Source: Candidatus Cloacimonadota bacterium (GTDB taxonomy: Bacteria; Cloacimonadota; Cloacimonadia; Cloacimonadales; TCS61). Taken from it: 5,194 nt of DNA. The notes beneath the pieces were generated by a model. It worked only from the letters and a program-made list of their open reading frames with translations, made no database searches and was not told the DNA's origin. The translations under genes were made by a program, and so were the position numbers. Location of the stretch: contig JAOZPK010000132.1 of NCBI GenBank assembly GCA_029932755.1, forward strand, positions 1 through 5,194. The letters run 5' to 3'. This document shows, one piece after another, positions 4,896 through 5,194 of this stretch (positions are counted from its first letter, which is position 1; the number at the start of each line of letters is the position of its first letter).

Positions 4896-5194
4896 CTATT
4901 TTCTTCGTTCACTATCTTTTCGACGTTCTATGTTGTGTACTTTCCAAAGCGTAGAATCCAAGACACCCTTTTTGCGCCTGTTTTTTAACCTAAAAGTGTG
5001 TCCCCTACCGGTAAACGAATCCTTTTTTTCTTGTATTTTAGCGATAATATTCATTTCAATATTAACAGGTGTTCCAACATCAACCGAATTAAAGAGTAAA
5101 ATAATATCATTGTTCTTCATTCTTATACAGCCATGAGATGCAGGCGTTCCAATCTTATTTTCGGATGATGTTCCGTGAATCCATATCTCTCTTT
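4896..5194 (-). CDS. L,D-transpeptidase (YkuD family), C-terminal part; 5' end outside window
   Basis: The 98 visible residues read on the minus strand from the right edge contain the YkuD catalytic signature: IHGTSSENKIGTPASHGCIRM, followed by NNDIILLFNSVDVGTPVNI. The nucleophile Cys (codon 5127-5129), its SHGC histidine and the following Arg are intact, and the conserved upstream HGT is present. L,D-transpeptidases form 3-3 peptidoglycan cross-links or attach proteins to the peptide stem, in the periplasm or cell wall. An in-frame Met (5118-5120) inside the SHGCIRM motif is not the real start, because reading continues open to the window end. After the YkuD core there is a ~40-residue tail very rich in Lys/Arg (NRRKKG, ERRKDSERRK), unusual for the family. 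It is convergent with the secreted-protein gene and shares its terminator. The N-terminal signal or LysM region would lie beyond 5194. Confidence 0.93.
   Translation of the reverse strand, partial: REIWIHGTSSENKIGTPASHGCIRMKNNDIILLFNSVDVGTPVNIEMNIIAKIQEKKDSFTGRGHTFRLKNRRKKGVLDSTLWKVHNIERRKDSERRK

Noticed and set aside
4896..5120. A small stand-alone basic protein starting at the Met at 5120 on the minus strand
   Set aside because: The Met lies inside the SHGCIRM motif and the frame stays open with L,D-transpeptidase sequence to the window end, so this is part of a larger gene.
4930..5136. Plus-strand 68-residue hydrophobic reading frame
   Set aside because: It lies antisense to the well-supported L,D-transpeptidase coding region and has no RBS.

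Overview
The window looks like an AT-rich bacterial chromosome segment, probably a MAG contig from the FCB (Fibrobacteres-Chlorobi-Bacteroidetes) side of the tree. Cloacimonadota or a relative such as Ignavibacteria or Marinimicrobia fits best. The clue is the large secreted protein at 2857-4815, which ends in a typical 'YPNPFNP ... GIYLYK ... KKMILMK' type IX secretion sorting / FlgD-like tail. The phylum is an inference from this protein style, not a proof.

Layout. Positions 1-54 are the 3' two thirds of a tRNA-Pro(CGG) with an encoded CCA end. It is followed at 72-118 by a degenerate second copy of its 3' half that contains a terminator-like hairpin. A very A-rich gene at 191-967 encodes an unrecognised single-pass membrane protein with a long helical tail. 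A 304-base gene-free stretch (968-1271) holds an imperfect direct repeat, a 16-bp palindrome and a well-formed promoter with three operator-like inverted repeats.

The core of the window is 1272-2752: three same-strand genes joined by 8-nt overlaps. They encode a small HTH protein (HipB-like), a free-standing HipA N-terminal domain (HipS-like) and a HipA kinase core lacking that domain (HipT-like). This is the architecture of the tripartite HipBST toxin-antitoxin systems. HipT would be the toxic Ser/Thr kinase, HipS the likely direct inhibitor, and HipB the DNA-binding autorepressor acting on TATACC-N6-GGTATA operators spaced 41 and 40 bp apart. The kinase has two points of interest: an N-terminal CxxC/HxxC zinc-knuckle-like segment, and a Gly-rich loop reading T-V-P-G-V-Q where E. 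coli HipT is recalled as S-I-S-G.

Downstream, 2857-4815 encodes a secreted protein with eight tandem ~50-58 residue repeats, a carboxypeptidase-regulatory-like domain and a C-terminal sorting domain. A 28-bp perfect palindrome (4840-4867) forms a bidirectional terminator between it and a convergent minus-strand gene that runs off the right edge. That gene is the C-terminal part of an L,D-transpeptidase (YkuD family) with an intact SHGCIRM active-site motif and an unusual basic tail.

The tRNA-proximal position, tRNA 3'-end duplication, A-rich orphan gene and toxin-antitoxin operon together suggest an accessory region next to a tRNA, but no distal attachment site is visible in this window.
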